DNA of 64,000 nucleotides from Tilletiopsis washingtonensis (Eukaryota; Basidiomycota; Exobasidiomycetes; Entylomatales): positions 1-64,000 of the forward strand of contig NW_020312018.1 of NCBI RefSeq assembly GCF_003144115.1. Direction: 5' to 3'. The first letter of the stretch is position 1, and each line of letters opens with the position of its first letter. The position numbers and the translations under genes are program-made. The notes below the pieces were generated by a model. It was not told the origin of the DNA. It made no database searches and was given only the letters and a program-made list of their open reading frames with translations. Shown in pieces: positions 39,822-52,510 of this stretch.

Positions 39822-39995
39822 CCTCGCTTCGCAGGCCTATTGGCTTAGATCAAGTGTAGTATCTGTTCTTCATAGTTTAACGACTGTGACATCCCTTCGG
39901 GGATTTTAATCGTTAACCGATCTTTCCATGCGGGCGGGCACCTCGGCTTGCCGAAGCCCAGCCACGGGTGTCCTTGTGCACTGCACCTCCGCCTT
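39822..39995 (+). ncRNA. U2 spliceosomal snRNA
   Basis: The stretch GGCTTAGATCAAGTGTAGTA followed by TCTGTTCTT (about 39842-39870) is the universally conserved 5' part of U2, including GUAGUA (39856-39861), which pairs with intron branch sites. Stem I lies just upstream (CTTCGCAGGCC). GTTTAACGA pairs with TCGTTAAC, and between them CATCCC-TTCG-GGGAT forms stem IIb. A Sm-site-like AUCUUUCC follows, then a GC-rich stem III/IV region ending near GTGCACTGCACC. The ends are approximate. It is Pol II-type, with no T-run directly after it. Confidence 0.9.
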
Positions 39996-40008
39996 GCGAC
40001 GCCCACCT

Positions 40009-40054
40009 CGCCCCTCTCTCTCTCCTGCCGGAGGGCGAGAGGGGCGATCTTTTT
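40009..40054 (+). terminator. Strong hairpin plus T-run after U2
   Basis: CGCCCCTCTC and GAGAGGGGCG pair perfectly around an 18-nt loop, followed by ATCTTTTTG. Its position about 15 bp past the U2 end suggests a 3'-end processing stem (RNase III type, as for yeast snRNAs) or a termination signal. The role is inferred. Confidence 0.6.
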
Positions 40055-41779
40055 GTCGGGTCGGGACAGGATTCTAGAGCATTCGGTGCTGCCAGCAGGA
40101 GCTGAGAGCGGCCGAGACACCTGTCTTGGCCGCTCACTCGCACGCCTCACTCTGACTGTCTCGCAGCACGTCTCGTCGCTGCAATCGAAACCTCTTTGTT
40201 GCCCACTGCTGCGTGCTGCCTCTCGCTGTCGTCGTCCTCATCGTCAGAACGCAGCATCGTCTCGCACCGAACCGCTGCGCCTGCCTGCTGCTCCGGCCTC
40301 GGAGGCCAACGCGTCGCTCTGGCGGCACGACGCGTGCCGCGGGAATCTCCGCTGCGCCCGCCTTCGCTCCGCCTCGCCGCGGCCCAATGCTCGGGCAAGC
40401 GGGGCAGCGCGGCGCAGCGAGTGCGAGCTGTCGAGGCGTGGCAGAAGCGCAGGGACGTCCATGCGATGCGGAGGCCGGGCTGGGAGCAGTGCTGGCAGTG
40501 ACGGCGACGGCGCCACGGCTCGCGGCTCGCGATCGGCGGCCGTCGGGCTCCGCGCCGCCTCGTCGCCTCGCGCCTCTCGCCGTCGCTGCCGCGCGCATCG
40601 CTGAGCCCCGCATTTCGGCATCGGCGTCTGAGGTGCCGTGGCGTGGGCGGCGATCGAGACGAGCGTCGCTGACGGACAGGTGGAGTGAGCCGGCCTCCGC
40701 GTCCGGCGTTGCAGCAGCGCCGGCAAGCGCTCCTCCCCTTGAGCCTGCGCACACCCTTGGACGTGCCTGACCGCCGCTTGCTGTTGCTGCCCTTCGGCGC
40801 CCTCGGCGGCGCCAGCTCAGCCGCGCTCACGCCTGGTTTGCCCGTCCGCAGTCGCACCACGCAGCAGCGTGCCCGCCACCCGGCACGCAGCGCTCTTCCA
40901 AAGGCGACGCAGGAGGCGGCGCGGGCGTGCAGCTCAGACAAGGTCAGCAGCAGCGGCTCGCAGGAGGGTGCAGCGGACGAGCGATGGCGGAGGAGCGCCG
41001 CGGCGAGACGGCAATGAGACGGCTGCCCTGCAGCTGCTGCGCCTCCGAACCCTCCCGCACGCACGCCCTCGCTGCGCTCAAATTGGCGCGCCCGCAGCTT
41101 ATGCACGCCGCTGCACGCACGGGCGTCCGGCATGAACGGCCCTGCAGAGCGCACAGGCACCGGCGCTGCAGCCCCAACACAAGCGCGTGCAGCGAAGGTT
41201 CAGAGAGTGCGGCAGAGGAGCGAATCCGAGACAAGGGCGGCGCGACAGACAGAGGTACCTCTCGCAGCGCTGCACCGTCGCCGACGACGACGACGAGCAA
41301 GCCCACGTCCGAGTGGAGCAGCAGTGGTACAGCCTGAGTCGAGGTGACGCTGCGGTGCCCCAGAGGCAGATACGGCCGGACAAGAGCCACGACGCGCCGC
41401 GCTCTGCCGCTCTGGCGCGCGCGGCGGCGATATTGGCGGCGCTGCGACAAGGAGCACGCCCGCCCCACGCCGCCGCACACGGACGGCGTGCCGGCTGCTG
41501 GGAGAGGAGCGGATATGGAGCGGCGGCGGCGGCGGCGGCGGCGCAGCGCAGCGAAAGCACAGCCCGCAGGCCGTCAGCGTCAGGCCACGTCCGGCGTCGG
41601 ACGAGAAGCGGCACGGCGGCGGTGCCCGGCGTTGGGCAGCGTGCAGCGCAGGCCGGCAGCGGCCGCGCGCCCGTGAGCCTAAAGCGCGCAGAAGGGCGCT
41701 CTTCGGCAGCCGGTGCGGGCGGCGTGCCTCTGGCGGTGGGCGCGCGCGCAGGGACGCGCCGCGTGCCGCTGCTCGGCCG
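40055..41779. other. Gene-free stretch upstream of HMG-CoA reductase
   Basis: About 1.7 kb with only Arg/Ala-rich open frames on both strands and no splice-consistent model. Likely HMG1 upstream regulatory DNA. A GGC trinucleotide run lies near 41520-41545. No sterol-response element recognised by eye. Confidence 0.45.
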
Positions 41780-42167
41780 CACATCTTCTTGCCTCAGCCG
41801 CCGCCGCACGGCACGCGACGCTCTCTCGCTCTCTCGCTTGCCGTCGTCTCCGCAGCAGCGCAACACTTGCCACGCCTGCCTCTCTCCTCCCTCCCACCGC
41901 CGCCGCTCCCTCCACGCTCCTCGCCGCTGCGAGCGCACGGCGTCCACCCTCTCTCACTTGCCTGCTCTCCGTGCTGCCCGTCTCGCCACCACCGCTCCTT
42001 TCCCTTTCTGCGCCGCTTCTTCTTCCTGCCGGGCCCGTCCGCGCCCTGCCGCGCTCGCGTGCCCGCGTGTCCGTGCCGTCTGCTCTGCTCTTCTCGCCGC
42101 CGCCGCGTCCTCGTTTCTCCCTCTCCCTCCTCGCTGGCCTCCTCAACGAGGCCCAGCGCTCCTCGCC
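41780..42167 (+). promoter_or_regulatory. Pyrimidine-rich leader of HMG1
   Basis: About 390 bp of strongly C/T-biased plus strand (many CTCTC, TCCCTCC and CGCCGC runs) ending at the start codon. CT tracts of this kind mark transcription start regions of highly expressed fungal genes. The reading frame is open through it but its composition is not protein-like. Confidence 0.6.
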
Positions 42168-45100
42168 ATGCCCTCGACGCTCTCGCTGCCGCGCGCCATG
42201 CTGCGCGGCCTCGCCGAGCGCGCGTCGCGCAGCCCCATCGAGGTCATCATCAGCATCTTCATCCTCGTCACCCTCGCCTACTTCCAGCTGCTGCACGCCA
42301 TCACCACCAGCCACTTCTTCGACCCGCTCAGCAGCGAGGCCGCCGGCTTTTCGGCCGACGGCGCCTGGCCCGCCAGCCTGCTCTCGCCTGCCGCGCCGGC
42401 AGACGAGGCCGACATGCACGTCACCAGCCTCGTGCGCCGCGCCGGCTGGCGCAACCTCTGGGAGCCCGTGACGCCGCTCGACGAGGAGGCGCTCGCCGGC
42501 GCGCGCAGCTTCACCGTCGAGCCTGTGCTGCTCGCCGACTCGGAGGAGGGCGGCGATGCGACGGCCACGCGCCGCCTGCGCGACTCGGCGCTGCCGCACG
42601 TTGCGCGCGCGCTGCAGAGCCGCCTGCTGCCGCGGGAAGAGCCCGCGTGGCTCGTCCGCGACGACGCAGCAGACCTGACGGCGTATGCGTTCGGCCGCGT
42701 GAGCGCCGACGGTGACGCCGCGCTGCACAAGCAGCTGCTCGCCGCGGGCGAGGACGAGGCGCTGCTGGCGGCGACACTCGAGCAGGGCCAGCGCGCCATG
42801 CCCGCTGCCAAGCCGTCTGCGCTTGCCGACGCCGAGATGCAGCTGCACCTGCTGCCCATCCTCAGTGCCGCCGACGAGGAGCTCGCGGGCCTCTCGCCGC
42901 GCCGCCGCGCCAGCGCCACGACGGAGGAGCTGCGCAGCCTGCGCTGGGCCGCGTACGCCGTGCGCGCCCTCGTCGTGCGCTTCTGGGCGCTCATCCGCAA
43001 GGCCGACAGCGCCGACATCTTCGTCATGCTCTCGGCCTACCTGCTGATGCACGGCACGTTCATCAACCTCTTCCTGAGCATGCGCAAATTCGGCAGCCGC
43101 TTCTGGCTCGGTGAGCGGAGTGGATGTGAGAGGTCTGCGCGGCGCTGACCCCTCGTTCTGCAGGCGCATCGGTCCTCACTTCGTGCATCTTTGGCTTCCT
43201 CTGCGCGCTGACGACGGCGTCGTTCCTCAACGTCACCGTCGACCCGATCTGCCTCTCCGAGGCGCTGCCGTTCCTCGTCATTACCGTCGGCTTCGAGAAG
43301 CAGTTCCTGCTCACGCGCGCCGTCTTTACGCACGCGTCGATTGCGCCGGCGCAGCAGCCCGTTTCCAAGTCGAACAGCCACATGTTCCTCAACGCCTTCA
43401 ACGATTCGCAGCCCATGCCCGACGCGGCAGACGCGGCGCCCTCGAGCGAGCCGCCGGCGTCGCGCGAGGAGTCCTTTGTGCGCGCGCTGACGCTGCGCCT
43501 CAAGACGGAGCCGTCGCTGCGCCTCGACGCGCCGCAGCCGATGCCGGCGCCGGACGTCGTGACCGAGGCCGTCGAGCGCGTGGGCCCGTCGATTGTGCGC
43601 GACTATGCCATCGAGATTGCCGTCATGGCCGTGGGCTCAATGAGCGGCGTCAGCGGGCTGCGCGAGTTCTGCCAGCTGGCCGCGCTGATTCTCGTGTTCG
43701 ACTGCGTCTTTCTGTTTGCCTTTTTCGTCGCCATTCTCACGGTCATGGTCGAGGTGCACCGCATCAAGATCATGCGCGGCATGCGCCGCCCGAAGATCAC
43801 CACGCCGCCGAACGTCGACTCGGACGACGTGTCCGCGCCGGACACTGCGCTGGCCACGCCCGTCTCGCTCCACTCGGCGCGCGACGAGAGCCCGGAGCGG
43901 CGCCCTGCTGCCACGCCGCGCCCGATGTGGCGCCGCATCGTCAAGCTGCTGCTCGGCAAGGTGCCGTTTGAGAAGAGCCGCAGCGGCCGCGAGAACCCCG
44001 TCGCGCGCCTCAAGCTCCTGCTCATCACGGCGTTCCTCACGCTGCACTCGTTCAACCTCGTCTCGACGCTGACGACGCAGTCGGCCATTACGCGGCACCA
44101 CGCTACAAGCGCGCCGTCGCTCTACGACTCGGTGGCCTCTGCCTCGCAGCTGTTCGGCCCGAGCGCCACGTCGCCGGCCGTCGCGCACCTGCTCGAGCAG
44201 CTGGCCAAGACGCAGCCCGCCGATGCCGACATTGTCGCGCGCATCGCCGACCCGCTCATCTACGTGCTCGTCGACGGCGCGCCGGCGGCCTCGGCCGCGC
44301 GCACTGTGCTCGGCAGCGCCGCGCTCAACGCCTCGGGCGGCAGCGGCAACGGCTCGTCGACGGCCAAGTTCGTGGGCGCCCGGGGCGGCAAGAGCCGCGG
44401 CGCCTCGTCGCTCGCCGTGCTCGACTCGTTCATGAGCGGCTGGTCGATCATCGTCGGCGACCCCGTCATCAGCAAGTGGATGTCGCTGGCGCTGGCGATC
44501 AGCATCTTCCTCAACGCGTACCTGCTCAAGGGCATCGCTACGGGTGACGCCGCCGTCGCCGAGGGCAATGCCGCCGGTGCTGCTGCCTTTGCTGCGGCGC
44601 GCATGATTGGCGCGCACCTCGACCGCGAGCGTGCGGAGAACAAGGGCAGTAAGCTGCCGCAGGATCTCACCTCGTACCACCAGCGCATCGCGGCGCAGTC
44701 GCAGGAGCGCAAGGGCGCCGTCGCGCAGACGGCCGTGCCCGCCAGCAGCATCAAGCCCGACGCCGCACAGGCCGTGCGCGAGGACCCCGACGTGTCCAAG
44801 CCCGACAGCGCCGAGACGACGCCGTCGCTGCGCAGCGCCGCCTTTGCAAGCGAGGGCCGCGTCGAGCGGCGGCCGTTCGAGGAGTGCCTCGAGCTGTACG
44901 CCGGCGGCGCCGGCGTCTTCATCCTCACCGACGAGGAGATCATCCTGCTCGCGCAGAAGGGCAAGATTGCGCCGTACGGCCTCGAGAAGATCCTGCAGGA
45001 CAACGACCGCGCCGTGCGCATCCGCCGCGCGCTCATCTCGCGCGCGTCCGCGACGGGCACGCTCGAGTCGTCGCTGCTGCCGTTTGCCGACTACGACTAC

Positions 45101-46333
45101 GCGCAGGTCATTGGCGCGTGCTGCGAGAACGTCGTCGGCTACATGCCGCTGCCCGTCGGCATCGCCGGGCCGCTCAACGTCGACGGGCAGATGCTGCCGA
45201 TCCCGATGGCCACAACGGAGGGCACGCTCGTTGCATCCACCTCGCGCGGCTGCAAGGCGCTCAACGCCGGCGGCGGCGTCACGACGGTCCTCACGCAGGA
45301 CGCCATGACGCGCGGCCCGGCGCTCGACTTTCCCAGCATCACGGCAGCCGCGCGCGCCAAGCGCTGGGTCGACTCGGCCGAGGGCTCGGCGGTGCTCAAG
45401 GCGGCGTTCGACAGCACGTCGCGCTTTGCGCGCCTCTCGTCGCTGCACTCGGTCATGGCCGGGCGCACGCTGTACGTGCGCTTTGCGACGTCGACGGGCG
45501 ACGCCATGGGCATGAACATGATCGGCAAGGGTGTCGAGCACGCGCTGAGCATCATGCAGGCCAAGCACTTTCCCGAGATGGTCATCCTCTCGCTGTCGGG
45601 CAACTACTGCATCGACAAGAAGCCGGCGGCCGTCAACTGGATCATGGGCCGCGGCAAGAGCGTCGTCGCCGAGGCCGTCATTCCCGGCGACGTCGTCAGC
45701 TCCGTGCTCAAGACGACGGTCGCGTCGCTGGTGAATCTCAACAGCAAGAAGAACCTCGTCGGCAGCGCCATGGCCGGCTCCATCGGCGGCTTCAACGCGC
45801 ACGCCGCCAACATCCTCACGGCCATGTTCCTCGCCACGGGCCAGGACCCGGCGCAGAACGTCGAGAGCTCCATGTGCATGACGCTCATGGAGGCCGTCAA
45901 CGGCGGCAAGGACCTGCTCGTGACGTGCTCCATGCCCTGCATCGAGGTCGGCACCGTCGGCGGCGGCACGGCGCTCTCGCCGCAGCGCTCCATGCTCGCG
46001 CTCCTCGGCGTCGCCGGCTCGCACCCGACGACGCCCGGCGCCAATGCGCAGCGCCTCGCGCGCATCATCTGCGCCGCCGTCATGGCCGCCGAGCTCTCGC
46101 TCCTCGGCGCCCTCTCCGCGGGGCACCTCATCCGCGCGCACATGGCGCACAACCGCTCCGCGCCGCCGACGCCCGGCGCGCAGACGCCGCGCCTGCAGAT
46201 GCCGCAGCCGCACTTTCCCGGCACTATGACGCCGCTCGTCGCGCCGCCCGTCGAGAGCTCGCGCGGCTCGCCGACGGGCTCGCTGCTGATGGTGCGGGAT
46301 CGGCGGAGCGCCTCGGAGGGCTTCCCGAGGTAG
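42168..46333 (+). CDS. HMG1: HMG-CoA reductase
   Basis: ER membrane enzyme that makes mevalonate, the committed step to ergosterol. Exons 42168-43110 and 43164-46333 give 1370 aa. The N-terminal third has membrane spans and a sterol-sensing-like domain ([20 protein letters not shown]). A linker follows, then the catalytic domain: [17 protein letters not shown], catalytic Glu1000 in [22 protein letters not shown], Lys1133 in [10 protein letters not shown], Asp1209 in [12 protein letters not shown], and the terminal His1310 in AHMAHNR. All four catalytic residues are intact. A Pro/Arg-rich tail of about 55 residues follows. Start chosen at the ATG after the CT-rich leader, giving [12 protein letters not shown] and then a first hydrophobic span. 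Confidence 0.96.
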
Positions 46334-48098
46334 GCGGGGTGGGAGGCGTTGTCTGCGCAAAATAGAAGCATTTGCACACCAAGGAGGCGGCAGCGTGGCG
46401 ACAGCGTGGCCCGGCGAGGCGCATGGTGATCCTGGCAGGAAGGCGGCGTTGGCATGGCGCTCGGGTGCAAGCCAGCGCGGCAGAGGCAACGCTCGGGGCT
46501 CCCAGCTTGTACTGGGTGAGCGGCGCTGCCGCGCTCGGTTTCTCTTGCTGCCGCGCCGGGCACACGCTGCCTATCAGAGCTGGGTTGTCATGATGGTGTT
46601 GTTGGCGCTCAGGAGCGGCGCAAGTGTTGAGCCGCTGCGTTAAATAACCTTGAGTCTGGATTGTTGCCAGCGCCACCAGGCAGCCGCGCAGGGCACTGGC
46701 AGGAGATGAAGCTTGCTACTCTTGACCTTTGCCTTGACCTTGTCACTGCATCAACCTTAGCACAGCGCGCACAATAAGACTGGCAAAGTCCTCCAGCCAG
46801 GGGATCATGGCTGGCCACAGCTGCCTAGCACAGAGGCCAAGCGTGCTGCCTGGCACAAGCTGCCAATATTGTGCCCAAAGATCAGGACAAAGGATGGTGA
46901 GGCTGTAGGCTCTGGGTTGGCCAAGTGCGCAAGACAAGGGGACACATGAGGGGGAAGCAGACATGCGCTTCCAAGGCCATTCTTCTTGCTTATGCGTGGC
47001 AAAACGCCACTGCGTAGTGGCTCATTTGCCAGTGTACTGCTTCCAGTTGTGTGCACTTCTGACAGTGCAGCTCTGCTGGCTCACACACACCACATGCTGC
47101 AGACATCTTGGACCACAAAGGGCCAGCCCTGAGTGCTGCACTTCTGCTCAAGTACATGCAGGTAGCACACTGTAGGGGTGCTGCCTGGTGCATTTGGCAG
47201 ACAAAGCACGCCTTTGTGAGCGCAGAGTAGTATGACTCAGATGGTAGGACAGGTGTTAGGCAAAGAGGGAGAGGAAGAGTTGCACGGCCACAATGCAAGA
47301 TGCTGAGGCATTTTGAAGATGGCGCAGAAGCACTCCTTGACAAATGCTAGCAGTCCAAGCGCATTGACTGCAAGCATAGCTGCCAGTGTTTTGTGCATGA
47401 CAAGAAACACCTGCTCCCAGAGGAGCACCATCCTGCTAGTTGTTGTGGTGGAGGGGGAGAGAGGAGGAGCTGTGCTGGTTCTGCTTGTTGGCTTGGCTGC
47501 AGCAAGTTGCTGCAGCGCAGTGCAGCAGGTGCAGGGTTGTGCCCTCAAGACAGGGTGGGTCAAGGTGACCGGGGATGTATTGAACAACCACAAGACACTG
47601 AGGCAGCGCGCAGACAGAGGCTGGAATGGAGGCAAAGCCAAAGTGCAGCGCCTTGCTGCCCAGGTTGATCTTAAAGTTGCCCAAGCTGCTTTTGCACAAG
47701 ATGCGCTCAATGCCAACATTGGTGATCTCCTGAAGGTCAAAGTGAGAGGCCTGGTACTGCATGGGGGTGGCGCTTGCAGCAGCGTGCCTTTGCAGTACAC
47801 TCTGTGTGCGCAGCAACATGAGCCATGCCTGCCAAGCCAGGCAGCAGGCAGCTCACTGAGGGCTGTGCATGCTGCACCTGGAGCTCAGGGGCTTGAGCTT
47901 GCCAGCAGCAGCAGCAAGCAGCACCAGCAGCAGGAGCAGTGGTGTGAGCAGCAAGCAACTCATGTGGTGGGGAATATGAAGAGGGCTCCAGGCCCTTGCT
48001 GGCAGCAGGCACAGACAGGGCAGCTGAGCCTCAGCTATTGCTCCCTCAGGTGCCCACAGCTCATATGTGCAATGCTGAACCCCAACAATCCAAATCAT

Positions 48099-48120
48099 TC
48101 CTGGCTAGCTCAGTTGGCAG
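48099..48120 (+). pseudogene. Decayed tRNA-Lys 5'-half copy 1
   Basis: TCCTGGCTAGCTCAGTTGGC-AG matches the first 22 nt of the intact tRNA-Lys gene at 52778 with C->T-like changes. The preceding ~45 bp (CACAGCTCATATGTGCAATG...) also match the intact gene's 5' flank. The match stops at about tRNA position 22. Confidence 0.8.
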
Positions 48121-51100
48121 GCAGCAGGCGGCAGCTGGAGTTGAAATCTAGTGCCCCAAGGGCTGGCGCAAGGCTCTACTGGCAGAGAGGCGCAGGAGAA
48201 ATGTGCAGCAGTGAGAACACATGAGGTGCAGCAACGCTGTGGTGACAAATTTACAGCGGCCTCAACAGACACAGAGCATGCAAGCCAGCATTGTACAAAC
48301 AGACACGGCAGGCGCCAGAATGCAGCCAGTAGCCCCTGCCCTAGCTTTGCATTCCACTCATCTCCACTCTTGGCTAGGCGCTCCTTCATGGCCTGGCCGC
48401 AGCAACATCCGGCCTCCTTTTGAATTTGGCTGCAGATCTTCTTGAGCTTTGCCAGCTGACTGCAGTCCCAGCCTGTCTGCATATGTGGGAATTGCACATA
48501 TCAGCTGCTTGGTAATGGAATAAGAATGGACAGCCGCTGGATACAGGCTGGCAAGGCAGTAAGGATGCGCTGTGGGCAGCAGCATCCAGGATGCTGCTGG
48601 ACAGCCAAGGGACAACAGGGGCAAATCAAGGTGCTGCTGTTGTGCAGCGCCACACATGCTGAGCTGGTCAGCAGCAAGGCAAGAAGAGTGGTGCCCGTTG
48701 ACACCTCTTCTGCGCCATGCCTGCAGTCAATGTGCCCTCAACAAGCAGCTGCGCAGGCATGGCTGCTGCCACGGGCAGCAGGCAGTGGTAGCACGTGATG
48801 CAGCGTTGAGGGTTGACATGGTTGTGGTGCAAGGGTGCTGCAGAAGTTGTGGAAATGAAGAGGCAGGGTGGTGGCGGCAGTGGTGCGCAGCAGGGTGGGG
48901 AAGTGGTGGTGGTTTGCAATGCCAATGGCGCAGCAGGAGTTGCAGGGTGTGCGTCTGCGGCTGCATGTGCTGCAAAGTGTGCCCTGCCCATCCTCCTTGC
49001 TTCTGCACAATGCCCACCTTGCTGGCTGGCCCACTTGTAGCTGCACGTCTTGCCCCTCCCCCTGCCCTTGCCGCAGCACCACCTTAGACTTGCTCTTGGA
49101 GTCTGAAGTGCTGCCTTGTTCTTTTGCATACACAGCGCTGGCCTGCTCCCTTGCCGCAGCAGCACCAACTCAGGGCACCGCAGCGGCAGCGCCAAGCAGC
49201 GCCGAACAGTGCCAGGCAGCGGCATGGGAATGGGAAAGGATACTTATACAAGGGCCCCTGTACAGACCAACCACTACATCATGCTAGACCAGAAGGAGCT
49301 TGCCAAGCGTCTATTTGGTGCTGAGCCACACTGGCGCCCTCTGCTGCATGCTTGCTTGCTGTCCTGCAACCTGCAACCGCAGCACTGGTTTGCTCTGTAG
49401 CTTGCAATGCTGCCTCAGAGTGCAACATTGCTGCATTGCCGCATTGCCCCAGCAGCCAGCCAAGCACACCCAGCACTGCCAGATGCAAGCCCAGCAGGGC
49501 CTGCCAATGCTTGTTGGCCTCATTGGCACCTGCCAATTTCTCAGCCCACTCTTGCGCTCTCCAGCGCACTCTGGCACAATATGTCATGGCCTGGCATCAG
49601 CTGCTCAGCCACTTGATCACACAGCAGGATGAGGACAAGCTATGGGCATTTGAGAAGCATACTGCCCTGGCAGAGGCTCTTCTGCCAGGCTCCTTGTCAG
49701 CTGCATTGACATGAATCAATTCTTCCCCAGCTTTGGTTTTGCCTTGCTGTTCACTGATGAGCAGCAGTTTGGCAGTGATGCCTTTGCATGCAGCGTGCGC
49801 ACACCCAGCTGGCTGCTGCCTTCTTGGCACTGGCACAGTGCATGCCTGGCCCTGGCGCGCTGCCTGGACTCAGCGCATTCAGCTTTGAGGGCCTTGAGGC
49901 AGCAGCAGATGCCTCTGGCGGTGGCACCAAAATTGTGGCGCTGGATCTCTACAAGGTCTGCCTTGCAGCATTGTCCTTGTCCTTGGCATGCGCAGAAACA
50001 TGCCTGCCCTGGTTTCTGCCAATCCCAACAGCAGACAGTAATTCTGCACAAGTGGCGCAAGGTGAGTGGTGGCCCGCAAGTGTGCTTGTTGCATCCTTCA
50101 TTTGCTACACTGCTACCAGTGCGCCTGCATGCCTGTGTTCTTGCTCTTCATACGCTGTACCAGGCAGTCACAGTGCATCTTGGTGGTCAAACTGCTTGTG
50201 AAGGCATGGTGGATGGCATGCGCTACAGCAGCATCAAGTGGGGCTGCATGCATCAGTGTATCTTTGGCTGTATTGAGGGCATTGAGGGCATGCATCTTCA
50301 CATTGCAAGCACAAGCAGGATTGCCTCAACACTTGCTGCTGCTCTGTGGGCACACCAGCTCACTACTGCTGCAGAGGTGTATCCAGCTGCACTTTGTGCC
50401 ATCTGCCACTTGATCTATTGGCGCAGGAGCAACAAAGCAATCTCAAGCGCATCTGCTGCATGAGCTTCTTGCAAGTTGTCAACAAGCTTCTTCTGGAAGC
50501 CAGCCAGTGATGACTGGTGGAAGGAGCGCAGCCAGCCGCCTCACACCCCAGAGCCCTGCAATGCCATGCTTGCGCTGCGCAGGAGGGAGCCTTTTCTTGA
50601 CAACATCATCATCAAGCTGGACTGACATATCAAGATCCTGCAGCAGCGCAGGGTGCTTCTTTCTTCTGCACCACCACCTCTGCCACACATGCCATGGCTG
50701 CTGCACTGCCCTGCGGGCATCACATTGCGCATTCTTGAAATACAGAGCTACCTTCACTTGCTCCACAAGCTGCCGCTTGTTGTTCAAGCAGCTGCAGATA
50801 GCAGGGTGGTGCACAGCGTCAAAACCATGTGCATGCCCTGACACATGAGTGAGATGCTGCGGCAGGACGTCAGCATCCTAGCACCAGATGGCGCCGCATC
50901 TCTTGCTTCTCACTCACCTGCGTGGCGCATGCAGCCTGGTGAGCTGGCCCTGCAGCGCATTGTCCCAGATTCCTGCACCAGATTTGCCCAGCAGAAGGAC
51001 ATCAACTTCACGCGCGCACTCCATCTTACAATACTCAAGACAGCCAATGCCATTGCTGGCATTTGCGCACTTGGTGACGCATTTTGCAGCAAGCTGTGGT

Positions 51101-52510
51101 TGACCAGTGCAGCAGCAGAGGCATTGCAGGCTGCTCTAGACTGTCTCTTGCGCTTTGTGAAGGAGTCAACTGCTTGCCTTGCCAATTGCACCAGCACCAG
51201 AGACAGCAACCAATTTGACTACTGCAGGCTTCAGAAGGAAGGTGCGCCTTGCCAAGAGCAGGAGGCAACCAAGCAATTGGTGCCTGGCAAGTGCCGCAAC
51301 CGCACTTGGCAGCAGGGCAAGCATCTCAAGCTTGTTGGCAAGGGCGGCTGCGCAAGTTTCCAGACAGCCACTAGCATTGGCTGCAACAACAAGCCCAAGA
51401 CGGTCTGCAGCATCTGGGCCATATCTCCAGCAGTTAGCCAGTGCAAGGCCTTCATCAAGCAGCGCTGCACAAACATGCAGCCAACTTATACCAAGTACAA
51501 CAAGTCTAGCAAGTTCCCAAACAGATAGACATGTTACATGCACTTCACTACAACAGACAAGCTGCCACGCTTCATCTTGCACACAGCCTCCAACGCATTG
51601 CCTGACAGCCAGTGCAAGAAGTGCTGGCAAGCCTTTGCTAGGATACCTGGCTTGCACATCCACAGGAAGTCATGCAGAATCAACAAGCAGAATCTGCGTG
51701 CCAATCTGTACCTTGGCTGCTGCATCTTTTGCTGGCAGCCAGGCAACTACTGCACAGCAGGGCTGGTAGGCCACAGGTCTGCATGCCAGCAACAATGCTC
51801 TTTGCCACTACATTGCCTGCTGCAGCCTTCACTCTGCCAACGCAGAAACATGCACCACCCCAGCTCAAGGGCACTCAATGCCTGCACTGCCTGCTGTACA
51901 ATACGCTCAATGTCCTGTTAGAGCACCTTGCTGTGCCCAGCAAGTGCAACCCAAAGACTACTGGTGGTCTTGCATCTTGTTTGCGGTTGCCAGCACGTGC
52001 TTGCTTGTTGGAGGCGCGGTTGCCGGCACGGTTGCGCTCAGCGGCCTTGGCCGCTGCTGCAGTGCGCCGCTTGATCTTGCGTGCGGCGCGTGCGGCATTG
52101 TGTTGCTGCACTGCGGGCTTGCATGCGCAGACATTCAGCTGCAGCAGCTGCAGCAGGGGCTGCAGCTCAATGGCGCGCCGCAACGCTCTCTGTGCTGCCT
52201 TGTTGTGCCTGGCAGCCCGCTCTGCTGCAGTGCGTTGCTCCGTCTTGGCCAGCACACCCTGCTTCCCCACCTTATCTGCCAGCTGACAATGGCGCCGCGC
52301 TGCATCTTGCTCCCACGCTTGCTTGTTGTGCTTGGCAGCAGCAGCAGCAAGATGGCTTTGCTGCGCAGAAACATCAGCAGGAACAATACAAGCATGTCTT
52401 GTCAAGCTGGCGGCAAAGGCTTTACTTGGACCACTTCTCCAGACACCAACAAGGCGCTAACCCCTGCCAACAAGCTGTTCACCAGCGCACTGCCTTGCAC
52501 AGGGAGGAGG

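Noticed and set aside
41187-42167. Upstream in-frame extension of HMG1 by more than 300 codons
   Set aside because: The region is CT-rich leader and promoter DNA. The translated text is Arg/Ser/Pro noise, and HMG reductases begin near the first membrane span, as the ATG at 42168 does.
43637-46489. A 950-codon open frame antisense to HMG-CoA reductase
   Set aside because: It mirrors the codon structure of HMG1 and is Arg/Ala/Asp-rich with no family motif. Long antisense frames are expected where third positions are almost always G or C.
47313-48224. A 303-codon plus-strand open frame in the CpG-poor block as a live gene
   Set aside because: No motif, biased composition, and more protein-like signal on the opposite strand in the same place. 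Treated as part of the fossil.
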